A stretch of 64,000 nucleotides of DNA from Pyxicephalus adspersus (Eukaryota > Chordata > Amphibia > Anura > Pyxicephalidae): the NCBI RefSeq assembly GCF_032062135.1, contig NC_092866.1, forward strand, positions 29,742,874 through 29,806,873. The letters run 5' to 3'. The translations under genes were made by a program, and so were the position numbers. Positions 48,960-60,113 of the stretch are shown here, one piece after another; the first letter of the stretch is position 1; every line of letters starts with the position of its first letter. Under the pieces are notes generated by a model. The model was not told the DNA's origin and ran no database searches. It saw only the letters and a program-made list of their open reading frames with translations.

Positions 48960-49656
48960 TAACCTTATACTTGTATGTCACAATAGTTTCTTTTGATACA
49001 TACAAGATTTTGTTGTTGCCTGCTGAGGCACTATACAAAGGGGACACAGGGGACTCTACTATATTACCCCATTTTCCCAGAACTCTTCAACAGTTTGTTT
49101 AATGTTTGGGCTTGCATTATCATCACTACAGGATTAAGCCATATTCGAACTATGTAAGTGTGATATTTATTCCTACTTTATGTATTTTTGAAACTCCATT
49201 ACCTCAATTTATTGTGTATATATATGATCTATGTACATAGTATACCCTTTCAAAGACAGATTTACGTATGTAACCTTTATATTCATTCTACTTGATATAA
49301 TATATTTGTCAGAAAATTTTTTTTTACTTGAAATGAATTGAGTGAAACTATTATAAATATGATTTTTGTATTGTTTAACAATGCATTCTTTTGAACCTTT
49401 ATATTTATGTTTGTAAATTTAGACTACTTGAACCCTTTGCGTATACATAGAAGTTACTCATTGACCTAGTACTACCTGAGGAAGCCCATAATAGCGAAAT
49501 GCATAGGGTACTACGGTTGATATGAACAGGTTCATACTTACTTGACCATGTTATGGTGATGTATATGCGCTTATTGTTAGTTGAACTTTGTATAGTGCCT
49601 CAGCAAAATCTTTTATGTATCACAAGAAACTATGGTGACATACAAGTAAAAGGTTA
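48960..49656. mobile_element. TIR element of ~697 bp with ~80-bp arms, in Tc1 5' UTR
   Basis: The left arm 48960-49040 begins TAACCTTATACTTGTATGTC and the right arm, complemented, begins TAACCTTTTACTTGTATGTC. The match continues through ATAGTTTCTTNTGATACATA and GCTGAGGCACTATACAAAG. The flanking TA on each side (48958-48959 and 49657-49658) may be the target duplication. Tc1 sequence flanks it. The loop holds the phrase CCTGAGGAAGCCCATAATAG with GCGAAATGCATAGGG, a motif I have seen in frog repeats but cannot assign to a family. Confidence 0.8.
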
Positions 49657-51629
49657 TACATTTATTTTGGATTTTTGTGTGAAATTTGAATTACCAATAA
49701 TATTTCTTATATTTGTGCCGAAAACCCCATCTTTTCTGTTCTTTAATATAAAAATCTATACAATCTAGGGCTAGGCATATTCAAAATACCAAGTAACAAT
49801 ATAAGGTATCCACCACACACTACTCCAATTAAATATTACAGAAAGTAGTTAACATCAGTTATTTCTTCCAAAGGGTGCCAAAGAACTAAGTTGAGGGTGC
49901 CAAAAATATTGTACAAGCCATTTTTGACATTTTGTTTGGAATGTCTCAGATTTTTTTCTCTGCTTTTTTTGTGTTCTTCCAGTGCCAACAAAAGAAAAAA
50001 ACAATACCAAAGCTTTTGTAATTGCAACAACTTTCTGGTAGTGGTGCATTTTCTGACATAAATGCAAAGCTGCCAATATTTTCAGCCATGAGTGTATATA
50101 TATATATATGACATCATAAAGAAAGACAGAAATAGCCAATAAACTTACAAGGTAACCAATAGCAGTCTTTGTTTAAAGAAAATCCATCTGGACAAAAAGC
50201 CATTTGAGTTGTATTCGAAGTTGTTTGCTACAGGGCCACCTTCCTTATCCTTGCTTCACTAGTGAGTCACTGACCTCTTGCACACATGTGCGGATTGTGT
50301 TTCTAATACATATGCACTTCTTGACAAGTTACTTTTCAAATTACTTAAAACAAATTAAAGGTGACTACATAAGAATTTAGCTAATCACTTCTATCTAATC
50401 TGACCAATTTACAGTACTTAAAACTACTTTAATGAACAACTATTTTGAGATTCCTTACTCTCCAGGTCCATATTTGTAGGAGGAGTAACTTTCCATGCAT
50501 TGGACTTTAATGCACAGGCATGGACAGCTAGACACCAGATTTGTCAGGCTGTAGACAAAGGAGGAAGCAGCTCTTTAATAGGATGCGGGTTAGGGAGAAG
50601 GCCAGAGTGTTTTTTTTAATTATCATGTCATTTTAAACATATACTTATGAAAGCATCTGTGTGCACTCCTTTTAAGTAAAAAGAAAGGTTTGGCTACAAT
50701 AAACCAGTAGAATATTTACGGTCTGTGCTTGAGAAATTTGAAGAAATTATTTATATAAAGCCCTGTGCTTTAAATATTGTATAACAATAACAGGTACTAT
50801 ATTAAAAAAGTTGTTTCTATTTGTATATGAGACACAATAAAATTGTTACTTTTGGATGTTACAAACCACAAGACCCTTCTTTTGAGGCCTATTCATTTTT
50901 TTTTTTTTATGACCCTTACTATTACGCCTGTTTTATTTGCCATTCATGCCACAGAATTGTGGACAGAAGGTAAACTATAACCACGTATATTTTTTTTTCT
51001 TCTAAACATATTCTATGTAAAATATGCCTTTACAAACATTACTAAATAAATAAAACTGATAGTTCAGATAGTTTATTCATTTGCACTAATGCTGGTAAGG
51101 TTTTGCCTATACTGCACTATTGCTTGAACTACGTAGCCCAATATATTATAGAAAATACGTTTATTAGGTATTTAACAGTGAAATAAAAAAATTCAATAAC
51201 TCATTGCTACCATTGTTCACCTTAATGAAGTCTGGACAGTGCAAACAAATTTAGATTTGCTGCTCTTTCAAATGCCATTTAAAGTACTTTACATTATTTT
51301 AATAAAGAAATAAAGAAACCTGACAGAACATAATATTATCGGAAGCTATAGTTTTAGGAAGCTATAGTGTTAGGAAGCTAAAGAAGAGTGGATTATGTAC
51401 AAACCAGGAGATCAAAAAGAAGAAAACTGAATTGAAAGGATATAACCAGTTAACAAAGACAATTAAAATACAATAAAAGACAATGTAGGACCAGTAGAAT
51501 GGGGTGGCATGCTGGACACAAAAAAGACAGTAAAGGGAAGCTTGAAAGAGTATAAAAAAGGTGGTGGTCTGGATGTACTGTAGCTAGGACATGGTTAGTT
51601 CTCTGGGTACCACTTTATAAACATATGCA

Positions 51630-51664
51630 GTTTCCATGGAAACGAGCTCAGTCTCCACAGCAAC
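51630..51664. promoter_or_regulatory. Two adjacent RFX-type X-box motifs
   Basis: GTTTCCATGGAAAC at 51630-51643 is a perfect 14-bp palindrome that fits the RFX X-box pattern GTNNCC-N-GGNAAC. Seven bases later, GTCTCCACAGCAAC (51651-51664) has the same half-site arrangement with a 3-bp spacer. RFX factors bind such sites in ciliary, immune and neuronal genes. The motifs lie about 1.35 kb inside the putative intron 1 of the cornichon gene. Function is inferred only from sequence. Confidence 0.4.
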
Positions 51665-52066
51665 AGAGAGAAGCAAAAAAATAAAGGATGAACACATGGG
51701 GGAGGGTGGGGGCTAAGAAAATGTGACATATACAATTATACACACACACACATTTTAGCACAATCATACTTACACAATTAGACATGTACATTAGAAGAGT
51801 AACTGAGACATATTATCAAAAGTAAATAAAATAAGTAACGAGTACTGTAACATTTCTGGCAACTGTGACTTTTAAAATACACAATGAAACACAGCTAAAC
51901 ACAAGTATGGATAATTTCACCATTGCAATGAGTCAGCCTGATCAGTTAGCCATAATCACTTATACAAATGAGAGACATCTATTTTACGTATGGAATGAAT
52001 GCTAAATAGCATTCAGAGAAGATCCTTATGATATACTGTTTAGAAATCATGGAATAATATACATAA

Positions 52067-52068
<2 letters not shown>

Positions 52069-52142
<74 letters not shown>

Positions 52143-52143
52143 G
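52069..52143. repeat. (TA)n microsatellite
   Basis: Alternating TA tract of about 70 bp, continued by interrupted TATATG repeats. Confidence 0.97.
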
Positions 52144-53012
52144 TATATATATATACATACTCATACATTGATTCTCTAGGTGAACATTTTATAATGTACA
52201 AATCCTCTTTCATCAGTTACCACTTTAAAGCAGTATATCATTTTTTTTTAAAGTCCTCAAATATATATTGTCACATACACAGCATCCTTTGCTGTTTCAT
52301 ACCTAACTAGTTGTACATTGTTAGAGAACAGCACTGGTATAGCTAAACACTGTAATGGATGTATGGCATTGTATACATAAGGAAGCGTTCATATTTCATA
52401 TGCACAAAAATGTTACCTACCAGTGACAAAGCTTTTTAAATCAGGCAGATTCCGTTAACTACTGAAATAGGGAAAAAATGTACATATATATATATATATA
52501 TATTTACACCTTTACACACAATATAATTAAACACTGAAAATGAAATATTGATTTTCACTTGATAGAGCATAAATGCAGCTGTGACAGGGGTACAGGAGTG
52601 TAAAAAGGTACACCTGAGACATGTCGACATACAAAGGCAAATAACCACGGTAAGCATGAACATAACAGCTATGTTGCTTTACAGTACACTTACTGTATGA
52701 GAACCTATCTTTTCATGTATCTTGCTGTCAATTTTTTTCCCACCCTACATCCCCACATTGAAAGTCCACGTACTCCATCACAGACAAGCTGATCTCCTTC
52801 TCATTTTTCATAAGTCATATTAGTTTATATTGCACTGATCATTTTTGTGCATCGTTGCCACTTTGAAATCAAACATAATCTCACCGTTTCCTTGAACCAA
52901 AGACTACCTCACTATGACAATGAATATATTATATGGGGTAATCTCAATGTTCCAGTTATAGTATACTTTGGACGATTTGACCCCCCTGCACCATTTTAGT
53001 TTTGAGACTCAC

Positions 53013-53093
53013 GTGCCAGATGATGAAAAAGATGAGCGAAGCACAGAGGACGAGTGTTAGCATGTAACAGAACGCAGCAAAGGTGAACGCCAT
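53013..53093 (-). CDS. CNIH2: Cornichon family AMPA receptor auxiliary protein, first coding exon (CNIH2-like)
   Basis: The minus strand encodes 27 residues from ATG at 53093-53091: [11 protein letters not shown], then LTLVLCASL, then IFFIIWH. It stops exactly at a GTGAGT splice donor in phase 0 (CAC codon at 53015-53013). This is the first membrane segment of cornichon proteins, which act as ER cargo receptors; CNIH2 and CNIH3 also slow deactivation of AMPA receptors at synapses. T13 and S19 match mammalian CNIH2, while CNIH3 has S and A there. There is one apparent substitution relative to CNIH2 (I for V near position 24). A Kozak-like CCAGTGATGG surrounds the start. Later exons would lie at lower coordinates and were not found. 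A retrocopy is unlikely because coding stops at a consensus donor. Confidence 0.88.
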
Positions 53094-53330
53094 CACTGGA
53101 TGAGAGACTGCTGAATGCAAGACTGCTTTTTGGAGTACTCTTCAAGAAGGCTGAAAATCCTGCCAAGGACGACTTTCAAAGTATGTTAGCAGACAGTGCC
53201 TATTTAGAGTTCCCTGAGATAGTCCAAATGATTTGGGTACCAGTCCATCTGTTCAGCAAGTACTTTGTGTGGGTGCTTCAGTGGTATTCTGATAATTCAC
53301 ACAGGGTAGTCAAAGATTTAAGTACATATA
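53094..53330 (-). promoter_or_regulatory. Possible 5' UTR and TATA-containing promoter of the cornichon gene
   Basis: Upstream of the start codon on the minus strand lie about 220 bp without obvious repeats, then a TATA-like TTTTAAATATATATG near 53316-53331. There is no CpG island. The assignment as promoter rests only on position and this AT-rich motif. A further upstream non-coding exon is equally possible. Confidence 0.25.
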
Positions 53331-55440
53331 TATTTAAAACCAAAATAAAAAATTGTTAGAATACTGAATACAGGTAAACATAAGAAAGATTAGAGAACTG
53401 CATACTAGAAAGTATGATCAGAAATACAAATTAGGTAGTAGTTAAATAGGAAAGCTGTATATACAGTCCAAACCTATAAATTAGTAGATCAGCTATATAG
53501 CCAACAATATATGGTACGGTAAATAGTATTGATAATTTAAAAAATCAATCTTGTGAAAAAAAAGCTTCTCCTCTTCTGCAGGTAGCTTGCATTGTGTAGG
53601 AGTATGTGGCCCTTTACAGATTTACATCAGAACATCTTCATGTTCCTTTGTGTAGAAACATTGCTCACTTACACTAGTCTTATTTTCCCCTTTCTCTGTT
53701 TAGCACCCGTCTTCTTTGTTGGCACCCTAATGTCTCTTGCATTTGTTGTATATTTCTTTTCAAGCTGTCTGTTCTTGTGTATAATAAATCCGTTTTTGTC
53801 TTCCTCAGATGTTCATTAGAAGATAGCTTGACTTGAAGTAGCAGCTGACACCAGGATCTCCTCCTGGCTGGTCTGTGTTCTCAGCCTGCTCTCAGCTATT
53901 GCTCTTCAGTACTTTGCACTCCTATTGTTTGCCTCTCCCCCTTTTTAGGTTTATTCTCACCCTCCTTCGCCCTGTTACAACTCCTCCCTTGATCTTTATT
54001 GCCTTTTGCCTCCCTAATATTTGTATTTTAATATATTTCTGTATCTAACATTTATCAATAAATCTATCATCTATCCTATATTTGTATAGGCAGGCCTTTA
54101 CGTGAACTACACGCTTTTATGTTAACTTTTTTCTATTTTGCGCAGATCTCATGTCTCTCCCCTCTCTCTTTTGGCAATAGTGTACATACAGTCCCTGGAG
54201 TATATCTTCGATGCTGGGTATCACAGTCTATTCTGGAATGAACTGTCATTGACTTCATTGTATCTGTCTCAATGTAGAACATCACAGCATCCAGGTAATT
54301 TTGGTAAAAAAAAACAGACCAAAGTATTATTGTGACATCTAGTGGTAACATTAAACAATGCATTTGACACTTAAAAATTGAGTGAAAAAATGATTGCTAT
54401 AAAATTACCTATTGATACCACAAAGATATCAAAATGTTTTAACTCAAGTTCTTGTAAAGGCATATGTGCATTTTAAACTATATTTTATCTTGTTTTTAGA
54501 TGGATATGTTAGCATAAAATACGTATTTTATTGACTTTACATATATGATTTTCTGTGCTGCATCAGTTACAGTAATTAGGGGCAATATTAGACTCTGGCC
54601 ACTGAGTCTTCCACTGAGTGCAGTAACTGTTGATGCCAGTCCAAAAACAGTCTTCTAGACCGACAAATCAATGTTTGCTGAACTTTATAATAAACTACAA
54701 TATGTTTCAGTTTTAAAATCTGTCACATGATCATTATTTTAGACAATGTATTAGGTAAAATAGCTTAAACCCAGATCTGATCCATAAAATATATTTCAAA
54801 GTACAAAGTACAAAAATACTTCCATCAAGCTTAATAACAATGCACAATATTTGGTGTGATAGAAACAGTGGTATTGGAAGGAATAGAATTCTTTTGCAAA
54901 TTGAGTTTCTTTGGTTTGTGATCCCTGTAACCAAAGAACCAGATAATTTCCAGCGGAAAATAATCGAGTAGGAAAGGCAAAAAAAACCAAAGGAGGTAAG
55001 GCAAAAAACAGCTGATATGATAAAAAGCATTATGCTATCATCCATTCCTATTGGCTTGGGATGTGCTTTAAAACAGCAAGATATTTAATGAACTTATTTG
55101 TTTTACTACACTGCAACATGGCATACAAGGGTAAACAGAAGAGGCTTTGAACATAGCTATCCATTTATTTTTTGACAATAAAAAACCTTGAGCTACACAG
55201 GAGGCACCAACAACTGTAGAGGTCAAAGCAGAATTCCAGTTACTAGACAGGTTTTAGTTATTTGGTTAATGACTAAAAAAAGTTTCCAAAGTTTTTAAAG
55301 TACTCTAAACTGTAAGATGCTTGTTTATAATGTTATATAGTAAATTTGGGAAAATAGTTAAAATTTTGTATTATAGAAATAGCAACAGTAGAAAGGTTTC
55401 TAGTTCATTTGTTTTTCTAAAATTTTAGGTTTAGGAGCAT
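53331..55440. other. AT-rich sequence without recognisable gene
   Basis: No conserved coding signal was recognised. Open frames of up to 103 codons (54734-55045, minus) show hydrophobic composition but no known domain and are probably chance. Confidence 0.45.
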
Positions 55441-55441
55441 T

Positions 55442-55912
55442 AGGGGGTGTGTTAATAAATTCTGTGCCGGTAGATTCAATCCTATTTTCACTTATTATAT
55501 TTTTTTTCTGTCAGGTTCACTGTTTCTCTATTGCTCCAGTTTTCTCTGCTTACATTTTGCCCTAAATTCGTCCATCCACAATTTGGTAAACTATTCTTCA
55601 AAATAGCTAGGATTCACTCATGAGGCATTTTTACTGTCAGATGACATTTTACCCTGTAGTCAGTGGAAAAAGTCAGAATTTCATTTCATTTCATTCAGTT
55701 TTTATGGTTAAATTGACACTGAAATTGCTGGAAATGTCTGGAGAACCCATAGGACTAAACCAAAACATACAAGTGTTAAAAAGAATGTGATTTTGTCCAA
55801 AATTAACATTAAAAAGAAAATGAGCATTGAGGAAAAGTGAACCTGACAGGTAAAACAAATAAAATGAGCAAAAATAGGATCAAATCCACAGGCGAAAATA
55901 TTATAGAACCCT
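55442..55912. mobile_element. TIR element (~470 bp), MITE-like
   Basis: The left arm (about 55470-55545) has AATCCTATTTT, CTGTCAGGTTCACTGTTTCT and TTGCTCCAGTTTTC. The right arm (about 55805-55890), complemented, has GATCCTATTTTTGCTC, CCTGTCAGGTTCACTTTTCC and ATGCTCATTTTC. The arms match over roughly 80-100 bp with several differences. Outer boundaries and target duplication could not be fixed. No coding region is present. Confidence 0.65.
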
Positions 55913-56790
55913 AAAACTTACAATAATGAGAGTATGAGGAGTACAAAGGAGACTGCACAAACCCAGTGGAGGGGTAACAATGGGGAATAATTTCAGTGGG
56001 TTGTGTAACACAGAGACTAAGCAAGTACCTGTGTTACTGGGAATAAATCTTAGATGGACAGTATGTGGGACCGCAGTTTCTCTAGTTGTATTACTGAGGT
56101 GAAAACAGCAGAGATTTGTTTGCAAGGAAGCTTTCCCTGCTGGTTGTTTAAAATTTCTGCCCTGGGACTGGTTTTACTGGGAATCTGCAAGAGTAGGTTG
56201 GGGCAAATTTCCAGTTCCAGATCCCATGTTTTTTCCATAAGACCATAGGCCTATTTAGCACACATGGTGCTAAGCTGTAGTGGCTTTGAATGTGTGAGAC
56301 AGTTTACATGAGCTTGTGTCTGTGAAAGGAGAGCTTGCTAGTCAGGAAGCTATTCTTTTGATTTAAAAGACTTTTGTGTTGCTCACACAAACCCTGTGAG
56401 GGAAGACTTTTTGTTTTTTTGTCAAATTTTTGTACAATAAATAGGGGCAGGAGGCATAAAAAGAATCTGACCCCTGGAGTGGCCTTAATCCCATTCTCCC
56501 ATTTGATGCTAATCCTCAAAGTTGTAGTATGATCTTGGAAGAGTTACTACAGCAGGCAAATGTACCATAATGCTATAGGGAGATATCTCCGAGACATTGG
56601 GTTAGATAAAAAAAAAAGTAAGATGTGTGCAAGGGTGGGGAGAGGGAGAGAGGTCATGTTATGTGGAATGGAGAACAGCATAAGAAAATCCTTCATTTTG
56701 CAACTCTTCAGGGTCCGTAAATCTTGCTCATGGTATTACATAATCACTCATATATCTTAGATGCTGTAAAAATATATAAAAAAAGATATC
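55913..56790. other. Unassigned; possibly an old LTR-like repeat
   Basis: Nothing is firmly recognised. The stretch 56040-56500 has moderate complexity, an AATAAA near 56438-56443 and GC-richer sequence after it, which could be an old LTR. No TG...CA boundaries or target duplication were found. Confidence 0.3.
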
Positions 56791-57400
56791 AAGATATCTC
56801 CTTGATCTTTCTTCTGCTTTTGACACTGTTGATCACCCCCTTCTAATACAAATCATGCGCTCTATTGGTATCAGTGTCATTGCCCTTTCAAGTTTCTTTC
56901 AATGGCCTCCTTGCCCACTCTCCTCCCTGTTGGTGTTCCCCTTTTCTCTCTACACCTTCTCCTCTCGGTAGTCTCATATCCTCCTTTGGCTTACAGTACC
57001 ATCTGTATGCTGATGACACTCAAATCTATCTGTCCACCCCTGACCTGTCTCCCTCAGTCCTGGATAAGGTCTCATGCTGCCTGTCCTTTCATCTACGCAA
57101 CATTTCCAAAATCTACCCCTACCTGCCCCGAGTCCACCAAACTCCTTATACATGCTCTTATCATCTCTCATCTGGACTACTGTAACCTCCTCCTCTCTGG
57201 TATTCCACTAACCCGACTCTCTCCTCTACAATTATCTGCTTATTTAAAAGAGCACTCAAAACCCATTTTTTTCAAACTTGCCTATATTGTCTGTAGTTGT
57301 CCATCATTTGCAATCCCTACGTAATGTACTGGGCTGCGTAATATGTTGGTGCTATATAAATCCTGTTTATTAATAATACTAATATTATTAATAATAATGA
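56791..57400 (+). mobile_element. L2-type LINE fragment with 3' end
   Basis: The reading starts with ISLIFLLLLTLLITPF-type frames, in which LDLSSAFDTVDH (RT motif A) is recoverable near 56800-56835. [15 protein letters not shown] (RT catalytic motif) follows at about 57000-57045, with internal deletions in between. The remainder includes [20 protein letters not shown], the conserved L2 C-terminal block. The 3' end reads GGCTGCGTAATATGTTGG and TGCTATATAAAT, then TAA-rich repeats, the hallmark L2 tail in frogs that is also shared by the SINE at 6245-6575. It is 5' truncated and frameshifted. Confidence 0.88.
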
Positions 57401-57586
57401 GGTACCATGGAAAAAAATATTTGCATGGTATGACATTGTAAAGTTTAAAAAACTTTCATGTAGTGTCAGGCATTGAGTATACAGTACAAAGGAGTACTGT
57501 TTGAAACATTTAGACAGTAGCACTGACAAGCCTGAAATTTCAGGCCTTATATCCTTATAGGGTCATCCCTAAAAATTAGGTAGTAA

Positions 57587-58158
57587 TGTCTCATAGCTGG
57601 GGCTACCCCCGTGGGTGGAGACGTGCACGGGGCGCAGGGTCTAAGCAGTAGCTTGGTCTTCTCCAGAACCTCTAGAGGTGAGGATGTTGTGCAACAAGCT
57701 ACTGCCAGGTTGCGGCCCCCGTGACTGCCAACAAGCAGGGACAGAAGCGTAGTACAAAAGGGAAATCCAGGAAGGTAGTCAGACAAGCCAAAAGGTCAGG
57801 ACCGGCAGCGAACAAGGATGGTCAGGAAACAGGCAAGAGGTCAGGACGGGCAGCAAGCAACGAGCCGGGGTCGGTACACGGAGAATCAGAAAAAATAGGG
57901 ATAAACAACAGTAACCTGGAAGCAGAGCCAAAGGAACTCCTTGTTCAGGCAACTTCCTGTTGTCAGGTCACTTCCTTAAGAAGGGAAGATGGGCGTGGAT
58001 CAAGTGAGCTGCAGACATCAATCCCACCAGCAGAGGGAGTGCTGTTGCTGGGATGGTCTTAGGTGGTATTTAGATGTTGGCCAGAGGCAGAGATGGTGCT
58101 GGCAGCAGGGGGGCAAGAAGGAGGCACAGGTGACCTGGACCTGCGGGAATCTGTGACA
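57587..58158 (-). mobile_element. Ty3/gypsy-type LTR (type C), minus strand
   Basis: Read on the minus strand it starts TGTCACAGATTCCCGCAGG and ends GCTATGAGACA. It shares with the LTR at 60114-60838 the phrases GAACAAGGAGTTCCTTTGGC, GGGGGCCGCAACCTGGCAG, ACAACATCCTCACCTCTAG and TGCTTAGACCCTGCGCC. It is 572 bp long. Flanking 5-bp sequences do not match, so one end may be truncated or the duplication lost. It has no coding content. Confidence 0.75.
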
Positions 58159-58159
58159 A

Positions 58160-58703
58160 CCCCTCTATGCTTTCTAGCTACCATCCTTTCTCCCTTCTCC
58201 CATATGTCTCGAAACGTCTTGAGCACATTGTCAATAAAAGACTCATTGATTATCTAAACAATAACTATTTATCCCACTTCAGTCTGGCATTCCACCTGGC
58301 CATTTCACTGAAACAGCACTTACAAAAAAGGCCAAAGACTTCAGTCACATGGCAACTTTTCTTTCCTCCCTCTCCTAAATCTTTCCCCTGCTTTTAAAAC
58401 TGTTGATCATCCTCTTCCAAACTAGATAATGAAATCCATCGGTATCAGTGACACTGCTAACTCTTGGTTTGCTTCCTATCTTCCTATCACTCTTTTCAAG
58501 TTTCTTTCAAAGGTAATTCCTCCTCTCCTTTTAGTTGGTGTTCCCCAAGGGTCAGTCCTTGAACCTGTTTTCTTCTCTCTGTGAACCTGCTCACTTGGAA
58601 ATCCAAATCCCCTTTTGGTTTACATTACCATTTTATGCAGATGGCATTATACAAACACCCTCTATCTCTTCTTCTTCCATCGTCGTCCCAAGGATAGAAA
58701 CAT
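58160..58703 (+). mobile_element. L2-type LINE, reverse transcriptase fragment
   Basis: The frame reads FSLLPYVSKRLEHIVNKRLI, DYLNNNYLSHFSLAFHLAIS and LKQHLQK, the RT finger region of L2 elements. Degenerate SPAFKTVDHP (motif A) is near 58390-58410 and GVPQGSVLEP is near 58538-58565. YADGIIQTPS (about 58635) replaces the usual Y-A-D-D. It lies immediately right of an LTR and is in the same orientation as the L2 fragment at 56791-57400. The two do not look like halves of one copy because both contain motif A and catalytic regions. It is inactive. Confidence 0.8.
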
Positions 58704-58895
58704 CTTGGTCAAAGCCTCCCCATCTGTGTTTTTGGGCACTGACTTTGGGAGAATGTCAGGTCTTTCTGTTCATACTTCCTACCCTTCTTTCTTGGTCGAA
58801 GCCTCCCAATCTGTGTTGTTGGGCATTTCTTAGCTGGCACTGACTTTGGGAGAATAGCAGGTCTTTCTGTTCATATTTCCCACCCTCCTCATCTC
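58704..58895. repeat. Direct tandem duplication of ~90-100 bp
   Basis: The block CTTGGTCAAAGCCTCCCCAT...CACTGACTTTGGGAGAAT...TTCATACTTCC (58704-58790) is repeated as CTTGGTCGAAGCCTCCCAAT...CACTGACTTTGGGAGAAT...TTCATATTTCC (58792-58895). The second copy has about 14 extra bases. It follows the degenerate RT catalytic motif of the L2 fragment. Confidence 0.9.
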
Positions 58896-59020
58896 CCTCC
58901 CCTTCCTGACAATTTTTGTTACTTCATCAAAGTGGGTTAAAATGGCACAGACATTTTAGATTTGTAACCACTCCTCATGCATAAAGTACCCAAGCACAAC
59001 AGAGCATCTCATGCACATAT

Positions 59021-59473
59021 TGTCAGGAACTCTGCAGCTCCCTATGTTGACTGTTAGTGGTACTGTAGTTTAGCATGCCTTGTCTGTTCTTCGTCAGGCA
59101 ACCATCAGGTGGCTTACTGCTGATTCACCTCCTGGTTTGGCAACACTTGTGGTTCATAATTAGCAGGTCTATTTATTCTGCCTTCACAAGTCTCCCACTG
59201 CCTTAGCATTCGACCTGGCATCTTGTACCTAAATTCTTGCTGATATTTTGGCCACTTCCTCTTTGAAATCCTTCTCTTGTTGCCTATTGTATATATCTGT
59301 ATATAGTTGCTGTCACTGTATGTTTAAGGCTTGTTGCAGTATTCACTGTTTGCTGAATTTTTGAATGCATTCACTTCCAATAAATGCACTTAACTTATCC
59401 CTGACTTGTGGCTTTATAGTGTATGCTGCCAATGCTGGTCTCCCTCCTGTTCCTGTTGGTAGAAATCCTGAAA
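59021..59473 (+). mobile_element. Solo LTR, 453 bp
   Basis: The unit starts TGTCAGGA and ends TCCTGAAA, an inverted pair with one mismatch (the canonical end would be TCCTGACA). Perfect 5-bp duplications CATAT flank it (59016-59020 and 59474-59478). A polyadenylation signal AATAAA is at 59379-59384, as expected in a plus-strand LTR. It differs from the other LTRs in the window and has no coding content; the parent superfamily cannot be stated. Confidence 0.8.
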
Positions 59474-59478
59474 CATAT

Positions 59479-60113
59479 TTTATCACATCTGTCAATGTAG
59501 GGTTACAGCAATTAAATTAGATTTTCCTTACTATACCCAGCAGTGGCTCTAAACCTGGGTAGTTGGTTAAAAAGCATTCAAGTACCAAGTTTATCATGTG
59601 GATCAGACAAGCGTATAAGTCAACTATTTGAGGCAAGAGGCTGCCAAGAGGTTGAACTTATTATGACTCACAACCTTGCCTAGTTGGAGCTTGTGTGGGG
59701 GTCAGCCATATGTTAGCTTAGGTCTGCAGAGCCCTCAGCAGCTCCTATCCTGTGCGGCTAGGGTTGTCAAGGAATAAAAGTTTAAAGACAGCATGACACC
59801 TTTTTTCCTGAGGCAGTGCAGTGCTCTGTGATGTGTAGGACAAACACAAAGACGAAGGGGTGCAGGTGTCCATGGCCAAATCTCATAATAGGCAATTAAA
59901 GACCCAGTGTCCTACAAAAAATACACAATGCCTTTGTCCATCCATATTCATAGTCATATTCATATTCATTTTGCCATTGACAGCACACCAAAGTGACATA
60001 GAAGTCACAGGGAAAAAAATGGCTTCTTGTAAAACGTTGTGGATGCCGGGTGTGGTGTATTAGGGAAAAGCACTTGTCAAAAAATGAAAGAAGGGCTTGT
60101 TCACCAGTTACTT
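59479..60113. other. Unassigned sequence
   Basis: No gene or recognisable repeat was seen. Confidence 0.5.

Larger units (their letters stand above)
50098..53012 (-). other. Putative CNIH2 intron 1 (first 2.9 kb)
   Basis: This lies directly downstream of the exon 1 donor. No second exon (for example one encoding the conserved cornichon AFDELRTDFK block) was recognised here or further left, so the intron probably continues beyond the repeat-rich region. The stretch has a long (TA)n tract and two X-box-like motifs, listed separately, and otherwise no assigned element. Confidence 0.5.

Noticed and set aside
54734..55045. Hydrophobic 103-codon open frame as a membrane protein exon
   Set aside because: Composition follows the AT-rich base content, and there are no conserved motifs or splice-site support.
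56791..58703. The two L2 fragments as one element split by the LTR at 57587-58158
   Set aside because: Both contain motif A and the catalytic region, and the first already has the 3' tail upstream of the LTR, so they must be separate copies.
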